Notes under the pieces: model-generated
Databases searched by the model: none
Seen by the model: only the letters and a program-made list of their open reading frames with translations
Told to the model about the DNA's origin: nothing
Program-made: the position numbers and the translations under genes
Part shown: positions 11,631 through 23,074 of the stretch, piece by piece
Layout: each line of letters begins with the position of its first letter
How positions within the stretch are numbered: the first letter of the stretch is position 1
Assembly (NCBI GenBank): GCA_949752795.1
Contig: OX457064.1
Span: forward strand, 38,870,368 to 38,934,367
Direction of reading: 5' to 3'
Source: Hyperoodon ampullatus
Lineage: Eukaryota > Chordata > Mammalia > Artiodactyla > Ziphiidae
Length of the DNA stretch: 64,000 nucleotides

Positions 11631-12052
11631 AAAGCAACTGTACATAAGCACTGTATTCTAGTTGATAAAGTTGTGTCTCATGGGGATATGTGTTAAAAGC
11701 TCTGAAACCACTCTACATGTATACTGGAACTGAACAATTACTTAAATCGATATGGATGATGGGAGCCAGTTCCCTCACTGTTGGAGTAGGAGGTTACAAG
11801 TAAGCAAGGGGAGGAAGACAAAGCTGCATGTCGTAATTGATTAGAGCTGGAGACAGCCATATGAATTTATTTTCAGCTTAATATAAAAAATATGATTACA
11901 TATAAAAAATTTACAGGCATGTATGTATACTCAAATTAGTACACGCACTTCTTTACTTTGCCAGCTGAGTAGAAGCAATGAGCTCATCTAACACTCAGAT
12001 CCTGTCTTGTAATACCGTTCACCAGTAAGAGTAACCAGAACTTCTTGGGGAA

Positions 12053-12056
12053 AACA

Positions 12057-12095
<39 letters not shown>
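12053..12095 (+). repeat. (AC)n microsatellite
   Basis: A nearly pure AC dinucleotide run of about 20 units with one interruption ('catacaca'). On the other strand it gives the repetitive VCVCVC frames, which are not genes. Confidence 0.97.
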
Positions 12096-12098
<3 letters not shown>

Positions 12099-12296
12099 TT
12101 CTAGGAGTGGAGCTGGAAATGTGCAAGATGAATCTGGAGCACCTTGTAGTGCCAGAAAGCAAGGAAGACTCAAAACAAAAACAGGGAAAAATAAAACAGA
12201 CAAAGCACACAGTAATATGGTGGGTGAAGGGGACATAGGCATGAACTGAAACAACTCCCAAAGGCCAAAGTTAGAACAATTTTAGCACCAAAATAT

Positions 12297-12795
12297 AGTA
12301 CTGCAATGGAATATTACTCAGCCATTAAAAAGAATGAAATAATGCCATTTGCAGCAACACGGATGGACCTGGAGATTGTCATACTAAGCGAAATAAGTCA
12401 GACAGAGAAAGACAAGTATCACATGATATCGCTTATATGCGGAATCTAAAAAAAAAAAAAAACCCGATACAAATGTTATTTACAAAACAGAAACACACTC
12501 ACAGACTTAGAGAATGAGTTTATGGTTGCCAGCAGGGAAGGGGGGGAGGAGGGGTAGATTGGGAGTTTGGGATTGACATGTACACACCGCTATATTTAAA
12601 ATAGATAACCAACAAGGACCAACTATATAGCACAGGGAACTCTGTTCAATATCCTGTAATAACCTAAATGGGAAAAGAAGTTGAAAAAGAATAGATACAT
12701 GTATGTGTATAACTGAATCACCTTGCTGTACACCTGAAACTAACACAACATTGTTAATCAACTATGCTCCTACATAAAATAAAAATTTTTTTAAA
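12297..12795 (+). mobile_element. 5'-truncated L1 tail
   Basis: This fragment starts in the ORF2 end ('ggaatattactcagccatt') and includes the L1 3' UTR with a G-rich tract at 12540-12555 and the phrase 'aacacaacattgttaatcaac'. It ends in an A/T-rich tail near 12795. A possible TSD (aaaatatagta against a similar downstream sequence) is imperfect. Confidence 0.85.
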
Positions 12796-13250
12796 CCAAA
12801 AAAACAAAATAATGTAGTATTGGCTTATAAACTAAAGTATAAATACTTATGAGTCCATACTGCTATAAGTAAATTATTCAATAAATAAATGGCAAATAGA
12901 CAAATGTGTATACAAGAATAACTTAATGTATATATTCCATATTCCAGGAGGTAGAATGGAACTCCCCACTCCTTATGCACAGGTTGTGCATGGTGACTTC
13001 CAAAAACTACGGTATGGAAAGAGGGAAAAGGAGTAAGCTTACAGTGGAGAAAATTGACAAGCGCTACCTCAGCTGTGTGATTAAGGGGAGCAACAGCAGC
13101 CCTAAAACATGCTGATAATATGTATTCTCCTCGATATGTAATGAAATGGTCTTCTGCCCAAAAGCCCGTAACCCCAGTCTAATGAGAAAAATATTAAGTC
13201 ATTTCACTGGAAACAGCTGCTCTCAGCTGGTGACCATCACAGCTAACATT

Positions 13251-13829
13251 ACTGTCTTGGAAGACATTCTTCTTTTGGCTCTCTGTCAAGATGGCCAGAC
13301 AGGCCCTTTTCTGGTTCTCTTCTGACTGAGACTGGACTCTAACATTGAACAAGAAGGATCAGAGATGATGGAAGAGACACATGTACAATTTCTGCTGTTG
13401 CTTCTAAACACAGCCATGCTCATACATCCGAAAGGGCCAGACTCCACCTGGAGGCATAGCTTCCCTGTGGTTCTCAGGAAGGCCTCAGCGTTTCACAAGT
13501 GATAGAGAAAACCCAAACTGATAGATGTTGAGTATGCAGACTAGGGCAGAGAATGTGAATTTTTCTTTCAAGTAGTTTGGCGTGGACCCTGTGACTGGCA
13601 GAGTTGGTGTCCTACCTTCTGCTGTGGGCTACAACATGTCTCGCCCTGACAGTTTCCTTAGTTGCTTCACAAGCATGTGTCAGTGAAAACCAGATCAGAA
13701 ATCAACATCCAAGCAAATGTCTCTCAAAATCAAAGGGAATGGAGGGGGAAAAGTTGCTCCTTTCTTGCCTCCAGAGTGTGGCCCAGGAGAGTTTTGTCTT
13801 TAAGTAATAAACTTCTTTTGTTCTGTTAG
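13251..13829. other. Unassigned DNA
   Basis: No family is recognised. A 67-codon frame at 13604-13807 looks like a signal peptide at its start but begins at TTG in this strand, lacks context and is not called. The sequence 'agtaataaacttc' near 13803 resembles a poly(A) signal, so an unrecognised LTR is possible. Confidence 0.4.
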
Positions 13830-14344
13830 GTGGAAGAGGTTCATTAGTATATTCATCTTCTATTGCTGTTGTAAAAATTACAACAAACTTTGTGGCTTAA
13901 AACAAGATGAACTTATTCTCTTACAGTTTGGGAGGTCAGAAGTCCAAAATCAGATTCACTAGGCTACAGTCAAGGTGCTGGCAGGCCTGAGTTCCTTCTA
14001 GAGGTTCTATGACAGAATCCATTTCCTTGTCTTTTCTAGTTTCTAGTGGCTGCCTGCATTCCTTGCACATGGTTACCTTTCTCCATCATCAAAGGCAGCA
14101 ACAGTAAGTCAGGTCTTTCTCATGCCACCGTCTGATTCTCTGCAGCTGGGAAACACTCTTTGTTTTTAAAGAATGCATGTGATTAGATTGGGCCCACCTG
14201 GGTAATCCAGGCTACCCTCACCATTTTAGATTCTCAACTTCAATCACACATGCCAAGCCCCTTTAGCCATGGAAAATAACCTTCACAGGTTCTGAGAATG
14301 AGAACACAGGCATCTTTTGGGCCATTATTCTGTTTAATCACACC
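13830..14344 (-). mobile_element. MaLR (MLT1-type) LTR, antisense
   Basis: On the plus strand the sequence is the complement of an ERVL-MaLR LTR: 'gtggcttaaaacaag', 'ggaggtcagaagtccaaaa' and 'attgggcccacctggg' occur in the typical order and the end reads 'gccattattctg'. It is old, with no coding capacity and no clear 5-bp TSD. Confidence 0.7.
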
Positions 14345-15199
14345 TGAGAGTTGTAAAGTCAACTATATCTGTTGATATTCACTGGTTATTATCTCCCGTA
14401 GATATTTCAAACATATGGTCTCCAAAACGAATGTTCCACAAATGTGTTTTTTTCCTTGATGGAGATATCTCCACCCAACAACCTAAGCTGCTGTAATCCC
14501 CCATAGGATTCGTAAATCTGCTCATTTTAATTCTTAAATATTTATTTCATTTATCCCTGCCCTGCATCTCTCCTTCCACCAACAACACTTGTGCATTTTC
14601 CATCTCCCTGAAAAGGAAGTACTTTTTGATTCAAAATGTCTGGCATTTTGCTGGCTAGTAGAGCTACTGATGTGAATAAGGTACCCACGTTGTCTGCCTC
14701 AATGGAGTTTACAGTCTAGCATGGAGAACACACATTAAACAAATAACCATGTGTGATAGATGTTCTGAAAGAAGACATTCCTGAGCTTTCTGGTCATGTC
14801 CTCTGGTTCAGTTTTCAAAAATTGAGGTTAATTTTCTAGAGATGGACCATCAGCCAGGCTAACCTGAATGGAGTCAAGAGTAAGTACCATTTTGTGTGTG
14901 TGTTAACTTTACCCTGATTCTGGAATATAAATATGGCAAATAAGACAAATTACATGTTTAATATGACAACTTACTTCTAATAAAATCAAGTTAGAATGGC
15001 TTTTAGAGTTCATCTTGATCAACGGTCACCTAAATGTACTTAAATTTCAGAATTTAGGGCCCTAGACCAGCTATAATGAATCAGAATGCCTGAGATTAAG
15101 CCTGGAGATGTGCATTTTAAACAAGTAACACATAAGTTTGCTGTACATATTAACATTCAGAAATTATTGATTCAATTTCAACTCACCAATGCTCCCTTT
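14345..15199. other. Mostly unassigned DNA with ancient repeat scraps
   Basis: A stretch at about 14640-14780 ('tggagtttacagtctagc') resembles an ancient mammalian interspersed repeat I cannot name. A short piece near 15060-15130 ('gaatcagaatgcctgag') may be a MER5-type relic. No gene is seen. Confidence 0.4.
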
Positions 15200-15510
15200 C
15201 ATTTCCAGCTTCTGTAGTCTGTTCACATTCTTTGGTTCCTGGCTTCTTTCTATTTTCAAAGTCAGGGATGGCAGATAGAATCCTCAACTTGCATCTCTCT
15301 GACTCTCCTTCTGTGAGCATATCTTACTCTGACCGTGGCTGGGAAGTTTCTCCACTTTTAAGGATTCAAGTGATTGGATTGATCCCACCTGGATAACCCT
15401 GGTTAATCTCATTTGAAGATCCTTAAATGTAATTGCCTCTGCAAAATCCCTTTAGCTATTTCAGTAACATATTCAAAGGTTACAAGGACAAGGAGGTGGG
15501 CACCTCCTTG
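15200..15510 (-). mobile_element. MaLR-type LTR fragment, antisense
   Basis: A second diverged complement of an MLT1-like LTR. It keeps 'aagtgattggattg', 'cccacctggataac' and 'gcaaaatccctttagc'. Its right end holds a hairpin with 10-bp perfect arms (15489-15498 and 15501-15510) and a 2-nt loop. Confidence 0.6.
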
Positions 15511-15887
15511 GAGGGGAAGGGGACGTTATTTTCTCTCTTCGATAATATATATTGTGTGCTGAGAGCAGTTTCTTAGCTGCTACACATTAACCACCATATT
15601 AGTCATTAGCACAGTCCTCTTACGCAGGTGAAAAGAAGAGTGAGAAGAAAAACCTTCAGATTTACTGAAAAGACTTTTCATCACTCAACTTTTGATCCAA
15701 AATGGAGTCTTAAACTCAAAGAAAAACTTTGTGCCTTCCAATATTCCACCTAGGTCTCTATTTGACTTCTAATACTAATATGCATTTATTTGACATAAAA
15801 GTTAAATGGGCAATAGCTTACTAGTTGGTTCTTACAGGTACTTACGTCTGTAAGAACTTAGAATACTATTTTAATAAGTTATTGTAT
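15511..15887. other. Unassigned DNA
   Basis: No gene or repeat family is recognised between the two LTR fragments. Confidence 0.45.
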
Positions 15888-16400
15888 GAGGATTATCCAG
15901 AGAAATAGAACCAATAGGATATACATAGAGATACACAGAAAGAGATCTATTATGAGTGATTGGCTCACACAATTATGGAGGTTGAGAAGCCCCATAATCT
16001 GCTGTCGGCAGGCTAGAGGCCCAGGACAGCCAGTGGTATAGTTCCAGTCTAAACCCAAGGGCCTGAGAACCAGGGGAGCCAATGGTATAAATCCCAGTCT
16101 GAGTCCAAAGACCTGAGAACCTGGATCACTGACGTCTGATGGCAGGAGGAGCTGGATGTTTCAGCTTAAGCAAAGAGCAAATATACCCTTCCACCACCTT
16201 TACGTTCTATTCAGGCCCTCAGTGGACTGGATGAGGCCCACCCACACTGGTGAGGGCAAACCTTCTTTATTCAGTCTATCAATTCAATTGTTAATCTCTT
16301 CCAGAACAGGCACTCACAGACACACCCAGAAATAATATTTTACCAGCTATCTGAGTATCCCTTAGCCTTAGTCTAGTTGACATATAAAAGTATCCATCAC
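15888..16400 (-). mobile_element. MLT2-type ERVL LTR, antisense
   Basis: The plus strand reads as the complement of an MLT2-like LTR: it opens with 'ccagagaaatagaaccaat', passes through 'ctcacacaattatggagg' and 'cacccacactggtgaggg', and closes with 'tctagttgacatataaaa'. The internal endogenous retrovirus sequence is absent, so this is a solo LTR. The right end is involved in a 62-bp tandem duplication. Confidence 0.75.
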
Positions 16401-16488
16401 TGTTATGAAATGTCTGCAGTGTGTTAGCCTTAGTCTAGTTGACACATAAAAGTATCCATCACTGTTATCAAATGTCTGCAGTGTGTTA
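16365..16488. repeat. 62-bp tandem duplication (two copies)
   Basis: Positions 16365-16426 and 16427-16488 are head-to-tail copies of a 62-bp unit. I count two mismatches: T/C in 'gacatataaa/gacacataaa' and G/C in 'ttatgaaa/ttatcaaa'. The duplication includes the LTR terminus and flanking DNA, so it arose after the LTR inserted. Confidence 0.93.
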
Positions 16489-18050
16489 AGTGTCATACAG
16501 AGATTCATAGTTTGGGTTAGAGAACAGCAGTTGGGCAGTCTAATTTGGATTACCATCTTTGTACTTATATCATGCTATCACCAATACAAAATCAAACATG
16601 AAGAATTTTACTCATAGTTCAGAATCCTTATTTTAACATAATCTCCTAAAATAGATGGCCAGCAGCTCTTAAAAGTTTGAGGCTTACTTGTTTGTATTCT
16701 GTTTTGGATTTATGTTTTTGTGGTTTTGTGGCAAGTTTAGGAACTCACTAAAGAGTCATAGATTGAAGCACAGATGTTGAGCTTGAGACGCTGAAATTTT
16801 TCATGAGAGGATGGTTAGTAGTATAGGGCCTGGGTAAAAGAAATAAAAAGCATGTGGATTAAAACCTGCTTTGTTTCTGAACTAACCACAGTTCTTTTAG
16901 GCAAGAAGTAACTCCTGACACTTTGGCATGGAAGATGCCATAATCAAAGTTATATAAATGTCAATGCAACAAGGCCAAATCTCCCAATGGCACAGTACAC
17001 TCCTTGTTCTGTGCAAAGAGTTACAGCCCTCCACTTGGGAAACCCCACAATGACATACTGTGTTCATCACATGGGCCTACTCAGAGATAAACAAATCTAG
17101 TAGAGATGTGCATTTGTGAAAAGATGTTCATATTTTCATTTAAACTTCTCTGCCCAGTGTTAAGAACATTAATGAAATCTGTGTTGACTGGTTTCTATTG
17201 GAAGTTTTGTGATGCAAGCACAAAGGAGTGTTAACTACACTTACTACATCCCTTGATCACCAAAGCAAATTAAATTTGTATCAGGCAGTATTAAAACGAA
17301 GATATCTTTCTAAATGATGAGGTGCTCTGACATACAGGATCATGTTTTAAAAACTATTGTGCTGAGCCTATAATCTGACATTTGACTACATAAAGATCTC
17401 CACTGAGAGACATAAAAGAATGAGTTACGGAATTCTACTGTCATACCAATCCCATTTTGTTATAAATCTCTCTAAAGCTACTCAATGTCATCTAAAGCGC
17501 ATTTACAGAGAGAAACATGTTATTCTTGTCCATGCAACAACATACCAGAAATTTTCCCCCTCATGCATTACTTGATTCAGGGTCAGATGTTCTTCGCAGA
17601 GCTGACTGTATCATCAGAGAATGCTTTTAGTGGGTTCTCACATAGTTCATAAAGGAATTCTGGATTTTGAGCTAGCTGTAATAAAATCATAGCAGCAGAG
17701 GGTGTCAACATCAGACACGATTTAACAAGGGGACATGGTTCATGTTACCAAAGGCTTCTGTTTGTACAACAACTCATCAGGGGGCTTGTCATTTCCAACC
17801 ACCTCAGCAGGCATCCTTTTATTCCCTGTTGTTTCTGATTCTTAGAGGTGGAGTAGCAACAAACGGAAACCTCTTCCTTTCCTCTCTCCCTGTCTTCAAC
17901 CCCTCATGTGGCATACAGCCACAGAAGTGTAATGACGCATATTAGAAAGAAAAAAAATAAAAATCTCAAAAGATGAAATTGGTTGTGCAGAGCTGGGTAG
18001 AGGTTAGAAAATGAGAGAGAAAAATCATAGTAAACTTATCCACTACATGC
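16489..18050. other. Unassigned DNA
   Basis: About 1.5 kb without recognised repeat or gene. A 67-codon frame at 17742-17945 has no homology I recognise. The segment is the longest repeat-poor stretch in the first third of the window. Confidence 0.45.
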
Positions 18051-18914
18051 TGTTGGGGGATGGAAAAAAATTCCCCTTCCCCTCTTGGTTCTTTTGGCTG
18101 ATCAGATAACTCAAATGAGGTAAGACAGATTAATAGGAGAAAAACAAATTTAATTACGTATGGGGAACTCCATAGAATATGGGGCTCAAAGGACAGTCAG
18201 GCAATTGAGGCATATTTGCTATTCTGAGCTAAAGAGAAGGGGGTAGGGGTCTGGGACTTCAAACAGAAGGAAAGCAACTCACAGAAAGATGAAAAGAGCA
18301 AATGTTTGCTGGCCATACAGAAGCAAATGGACACAGAGAGGAATTTTAACAAACAGACTCTGCTAGGTTCCTCCTTGTCTACCACACATAGTTCATATTA
18401 TACTGTAGTAATCTGTGGTGATAGGTCCCTTCCTGGAATAGGTCCTCATCTAAATTCTTTTAGGCAGTTATGAGGAAGTTTGAAAGTTCTTCCTGAGTCT
18501 TTTGAGATTTAAAAATAATCAGCCTAGAGACTGCCCTGGTGGCGCAGTGATCAAGAATCTGCCCTGCCAATGCAGGGGACGCAGGTTCCATCCCTGATCT
18601 GGGAAGATCCCACATGCTGCGGAGCAACTAAGCCTGTGTGCCACAACTACTGAGCCCATGCGCCACAACTACTGAAGCCTGTGTGCTCCAGAGCCTGTGC
18701 TCCACAACAAGAGAAGCCACCGCAATGAGAAGCCCGTGCATTTCAACCAAGAGTAACTCCCGCTCGCCGCAACTAGAGACAGCCCGTGTGCAGCAATGAA
18801 GACCCAATGCAGCCAAAAATAAAAAATAAAATAAAAATAATAAAAATAATCATCCTAAAACAATCCTCATGACAAAGAGACACATTTTGGGGTGGCAAAT
18901 TTTGCTCTCCTACA
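18051..18914 (-). mobile_element. Possible LTR, antisense, split by a CHR-1 SINE
   Basis: The sequence outside the SINE runs from 'tgttgggggatgg' to 'ttttgctctcctaca', so it begins TG and ends CA. Blocks such as 'aataggagaaaaacaa' and 'acacattttggggtg' are typical of an LTR in antisense orientation. I cannot name the family, and no TSD is visible. The LTR reading is an inference. Confidence 0.4.
18527..18841 (+). mobile_element. CHR-1 type tRNA-derived SINE
   Basis: A longer, more diverged relative of the CHR-2 copies. It starts 'gactgccctggtggcgc', has a B-box-like 'ggttccatccc', the phrase 'gaagatcccacatgctgc', duplicated 'gccacaactactg' blocks, and a tail of AAAAT repeats. The TSD is 16 bp with one mismatch (18511-18526 and 18842-18857). 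Confidence 0.92.
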
Positions 18915-20439
18915 AAACCTTCAACAGAATGCAGGTGCCTATTAAATTGGCATCGTCACTCCTAATTCTTAATGTGTGCCAAATCAGTACTTTTAACTGC
19001 TATTAAACATCTGCAGTGAGTATTCCATAACAACCATTTTTCCAGAAACTGGGATTTTTTTTCTCATTAAAATTTATTCTGTGTATCCTATTTGTGTCAC
19101 TTTTACCATAATTCTTCCCAAGCTAGATGCCATCTTTTACTTTAAGGCAAAATGCCTACACGACTCTCAATTTCTTCTACCTGTTGTTCAATTTTTCGTA
19201 GTTTAGTCCTATTCCAGAAGCTTAATAACTTCTTGATTGAACTTGATATAGTGAGTCTAACTGGGAAAGACTCATATTTTTGAAAGCAAACATTAAAAAG
19301 TTTAAAATAAAATTGTAAAATAACTGGAATATTTAGAGGTGGTTGGGAAGTGACAACAAAAATCATCAGTATCAATTTTATTGAAGGTATTTTGTGATGT
19401 CAATATTCTTCACACATACAACTGACTTTAAATTAAACTCCTCCCACATTTTTTTCCAACAGTTTTTAAAAATGATTTACATTCCTCTGAAAATTTAACA
19501 AAAATCCTTAATACAATTGCTATAATGAAGCTAGTTTAAAGTATCTATCTTTATTCTTAACTCACACAAATTCCTACTTTTTAATGATCTGCACACTTCT
19601 TAAGGGATGCCTTGCTGGCTGAGAAAACAGCAGGAAGGGAACAATTCTCTCATCCCTTCTTAGCCACCATCTTCAATCACATCTCTGATATTTTCCTTCT
19701 TCTCTGAGATCTGCACCATGAAGATGACTCAGTTTTATTCAAAGAAGGGTGAATGTGTTGCTGCACTGGCTTGAGAGCAAAGAATGTGAAAATAGTCTAA
19801 ACTCTGACATAACCGTATGGAAAACTCTGTAGTTTAAGTACACCTGAAGGCACAGAGATTGAAATTAAACAATATGTGAGGCTGCTATCAATGGAGAGAG
19901 TGAATCATGAAATACTGAATGACTAACATTTGTTTAGGACCATGTTAGACATGGTGATGCTCCTTGAGGACTGATGCCTGTCCTCAAGGAGCTTGGAATC
20001 AACTGGGGGAGTCTAGACTAAAAAACAAATAAGAATAAAGCAAGACAGCATAGTGATGAGCCAAATGGTGCAGCCCAGCATCGTCATGCTCTTAAGTGTC
20101 AGAGGAAGACAGCCAATGGGTCTACAAGTATCACAAAAGGTATAGCACAGTGATTAGCCTAAGCTAGATAATGAGGAAAGTAGATAGGTAAGAAGTAAGA
20201 GAATGAACATTCCAAGCAACATGAATATTAGGAATAAAAGCAAAGAGGTGGGAATGGTGATGGTGAATTCTCAAAGCATCAAGAAGATGTGTGTATATCT
20301 CATCATCTGGCCAAAGCAGAGGGGATCTGCATGATGGTTCCAAGTGAGCTTGAACGTATAAAGAGAGGCCTGACTCTTGATAAAGTTTTGGTTTGGGGAA
20401 AACAGCAGGTGATTATAGGCCAGTGAACAGATGTATTAG
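18915..20439. other. Unassigned DNA with a hairpin
   Basis: No gene is called. A minus-strand frame at 19142-19375 (77 codons) ends in a charged, heptad-like stretch (KIEQQVEEIESRV) but has no recognised homology. At 19959-19992 a perfect 12-bp stem with a 10-nt loop lies in what looks like an ancient interspersed repeat ('tcctcaaggagcttgg'). Confidence 0.4.
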
Positions 20440-21364
20440 AGTAACAGAAGCCTGTGTAACAGATAAACCCCATAATTTCAGCAGCTTAACATAATAGACA
20501 TTTATTTCTTACTTAGGTGAAGTCCAAATCAGGCGTTTCCTATTGGAGACAAGTTTGCATTTGAGCTGATTAAATAAATGACACCATAGCTCATATATAG
20601 CTTTCTGCCAAAATGCATTCATTATAAACTCACTTAGCAAACACCTCTTGAGCAACTACTATACGTTAGGCATTATGCTTGACTGACACTGGAAATACTG
20701 AGTGAGGCAAAAGCCATGGTCCCTGCCCTTGGAGGAGCTCCCAGCTGGTGAGGAAGCCAGTCAACAAGAAAAGAAGTGAGCATTACATCATCTGCTGGGG
20801 AGCAAAACGGAAGGAAGTTTTTCACAGATTATGGAAGCATGGAGCTCAAATGAGAGCATTTTAGTGAGAATTACTTGACTGTCCAATGGGAGCAGTTGCT
20901 CTAGTAAGTGCTTGAAATAAGCATTGTAAATCCCCTGAGGTCAGTGGAAAAACACCTGGTTTTTAATCTATTGGTTCTTACCAACTACATATATGCCTGC
21001 CATGTCACTGCTCTCCAAATGTGGGTGTGTCTTTTTCTATTGTCTTCCTGTGGCACTGTAAGTATATTCTATTTTTATTGGCCACTTCAGAACAGAATTT
21101 CTTCAGTTTCACAAAGTTATATCAGAAATGGGGAGAAGAGAAGTTCTACTGACTCTGCCAGTGACTAGGTGTGCTTGTCTTGGAGCCTCATCTGGACTTT
21201 AGTTTCCTCCCTGTACAAAAATGTATAAAGTCCCTTCAAGCTCCAGCTGGAAACTATATACTTCTAAGATTCTGATTGAAATTGTATTTATCCTCAGGAC
21301 TTTCCCCTTTGGTGTAGGATATTTGAAACTATCACGCTGTATTTACATCGTTATATACATACAA
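20440..21364. other. Ancient repeat scraps, families not resolved
   Basis: A piece at 20455-20560 ('cagcagcttaacataat') may be an old LTR relic and one at 20620-20790 ('caaacacctcttgagcaac') an ancient interspersed repeat. Neither has clear boundaries and no gene is seen. Confidence 0.35.
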
Positions 21365-21560
21365 ACAGTAGCATGTACTAGTTATAGGTATGAGATTTGA
21401 AGTCAGTCTGACTAGGTTCAAATCCTGCAGCTGTCTGAGATAGACAGTAAAATTCTTTGTGTCTTAGTTTCTGTAAAATGGAGATAAGATTAGGACTTAC
21501 CTCCTTTGGTTGATATGAAGATTAAATGAGCTATTTCAAAGAAGCCAAAACTTCTTTGTT
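21365..21560 (+). mobile_element. MIR SINE relic
   Basis: The order of motifs fits MIR: 'gactaggttcaaatcctg' with the B box 'ggttcaaatcc', then 'ttctgtaaaatggagata' and 'gaagattaaatgag'. It is an ancient mammalian tRNA-derived SINE and has lost its A box. Confidence 0.8.
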
Positions 21561-21917
21561 CATAGAGCTCTAAGTGTCAGTAATTCTTTTCACTGAGTCC
21601 CCAGCCGACACAAAATACCTCATAATACCGTTTAAGTGACTACTTAATAAGTATTTATGTCCTAGCAACTTACAATAGCAGCCACGAGAAAATATAGGCA
21701 CACATAATTTAAAAGAAAAATAGTATAGCAAAGATAAAACATAACCGTGAAGAATATTATGTGATCTAAGGCTTAAAATATGAAATAGCTTGAGCTAGAA
21801 GTTCTAGCATTGTCCAAAGATACTGAGTAACATAATATTTCCCTTAAGCATTAGAAATATTCCTCCAAGCTGCTGTGGGTGTACTGCGGTGTTCCCCCAG
21901 TACACAGTTTGGGAATC

Positions 21918-21985
21918 ACACAGCTAATTCATGTAAAGCACTTAGAACAGTGCCTGACATGTGCCAGCATTCAAAAATGTTAGCT
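21918..21985 (+). mobile_element. MIR 3' fragment
   Basis: The fragment 'gtaaagcacttagaacagtg' followed by 'cctgacatgtgcc' is the conserved MIR core end. It is short and has no head region. Confidence 0.6.
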
Positions 21986-22179
21986 TTTTTTTCTATTTTA
22001 TCTCTGATTCAAACAACAGATTGTTTACAGTTTATTTTATTTTATTGGCTATACTGATAAATTTTAAACATTAAATTTTTATTCACATATGCCACTTATC
22101 AGTAAGACAGATATTCCCCCTATAGGTGAAGAGCAGTCACTGAGTTGTAGTCTATCAATAGATTTATTTTTTTATTGTA

Positions 22180-22445
22180 AATTATGAAACTTCTCAAACT
22201 GAAAAGCACAGAAGGTATTACATAATGGCTACCAAAGTTTTACAGATGTTAACATTTTACCATATTTGTTTCACATTTTTTAAAGAAATGAAGCATAAAG
22301 TTATACTCTAACTTCATACCCTTTACCTACCCCTTCTGCATTTGTCTCTCCTCAGAAGGAACCACTATTGGAAGCTGGTATCACTGCTGTGCACATTTTC
22401 GTTCTTTCACTATACACTCATACGCATGGTGTCTACCAACCATGC
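22180..22445 (-). mobile_element. Possible old L1/HAL1 fragment, antisense (left)
   Basis: The phrase set 'ttttacagatgttaacattttacc' (core 'gatgttaacatttta') and 'gaaccactattggaag' is like the complement of an old L1 or HAL1 3' region. It appears to be interrupted by an L2 tail at 22446-22565 and resumes to about 22880. Placement is tentative. Confidence 0.45.
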
Positions 22446-22565
22446 AAACTCTGGGAGGCCAAGATCTATATGTTTACCTTTATGTTTTCCTTTCAGCGTT
22501 GTATCCCCAGTGTCTAGAACAAAGCCTGCCAACCTGGCAGACACTCCATCGATTTTATGAATGAT
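22446..22565 (+). mobile_element. L2 3' tail
   Basis: The L2 3' end is seen as 'ttgtatccccagtgtctag' followed by 'aacaaagcctg' and a 'gatttt atgaatgatt'-like terminus. It sits within an old antisense LINE fragment. Confidence 0.55.
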
Positions 22566-22880
22566 TAAACCATAGAGATGTTGTTTGGATTTTTAAATGC
22601 ATAGAGATATTATCATACTATATATTCTCTTGCAATTTGCTTTTTTCCCAATGCTATGTTTCTGGGATTAATCATATTAATATGTATAGTTCTAGTTCAC
22701 TGATCGTAATTGCTATATAGTATTTCCTTGTATGAATAATGAGCAAATTATCTATTTGTTCCCCTAAGGACATTTAGATTTTGCTGTATTAAAACATGCT
22801 GCACTAAACATTGCTGTACAAATTATAGTAATATTGAGATGTTTTCTCATATTTGTCAGAGAGATCAATTTTACTGTTAT
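22566..22880 (-). mobile_element. Old L1/HAL1 fragment, antisense (right)
   Basis: The region carries 'gtatttccttgtatgaat', 'ggacatttagattttgctg' and 'aaacattgctgtacaaa', the complement of an old LINE 3' region. Decay is heavy and no frame is open. Confidence 0.55.
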
Positions 22881-22887
22881 GATAAAT

Positions 22888-23045
22888 CCAAGTGTTGATG
22901 GTAACTCTTATGCATTGCTGATGGGAGCGTGGCAACAATTAAATAAATTTAAGATGTTGAGATTCCATGATCTAGCAATATCACTTCTAGGTGTAGGTCA
23001 ACAAGGACCTGAGTACAAGAATGTTCAATCTCAATACTTTTAACA
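22888..23045 (+). mobile_element. Short old L1 ORF2 fragment, sense
   Basis: A small fragment with 'gcattgctgatgggagcg', 'agcaatatcacttctaggt' and 'caagaatgttc', matching the L1 ORF2 C-terminal region (the sequence before the 3' UTR). It faces the antisense LINE on its left. Confidence 0.55.
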
Positions 23046-23074
23046 ATAAAAGTTATTTTATATTCTCTCGTTTT

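Larger units (their letters stand above)
11046..13250 (+). mobile_element. Old L1M-type 3' UTR, interrupted by two L1 tails
   Basis: The pieces 11046-11208, 11645-12296 and 12796-13250 read as one long, non-coding L1M 3' UTR, with phrases such as 'tcctcgatatgtaatgaaatgg', shortened here to the core 'gatatgtaatgaaatgg', and 'aagtaacttgggaaa'. Two younger L1 tails sit inside it. The assignment rests on recall of the consensus, so the subfamily and exact ends are uncertain. Confidence 0.5.

Noticed and set aside
12019..12261. Cysteine/valine-repeat protein on the minus strand
   Set aside because: The repetitive part is a translation of the AC microsatellite at 12053-12095.
13604..13807. Small secreted protein with signal-peptide-like start
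   Set aside because: The frame begins with TTG rather than ATG, there is no upstream exon or promoter evidence, and it lies in unassigned DNA beside LTR relics.
16365..16488. CRISPR-like repeat
   Set aside because: There are only two adjacent copies without spacers in mammalian DNA; it is a simple tandem duplication.
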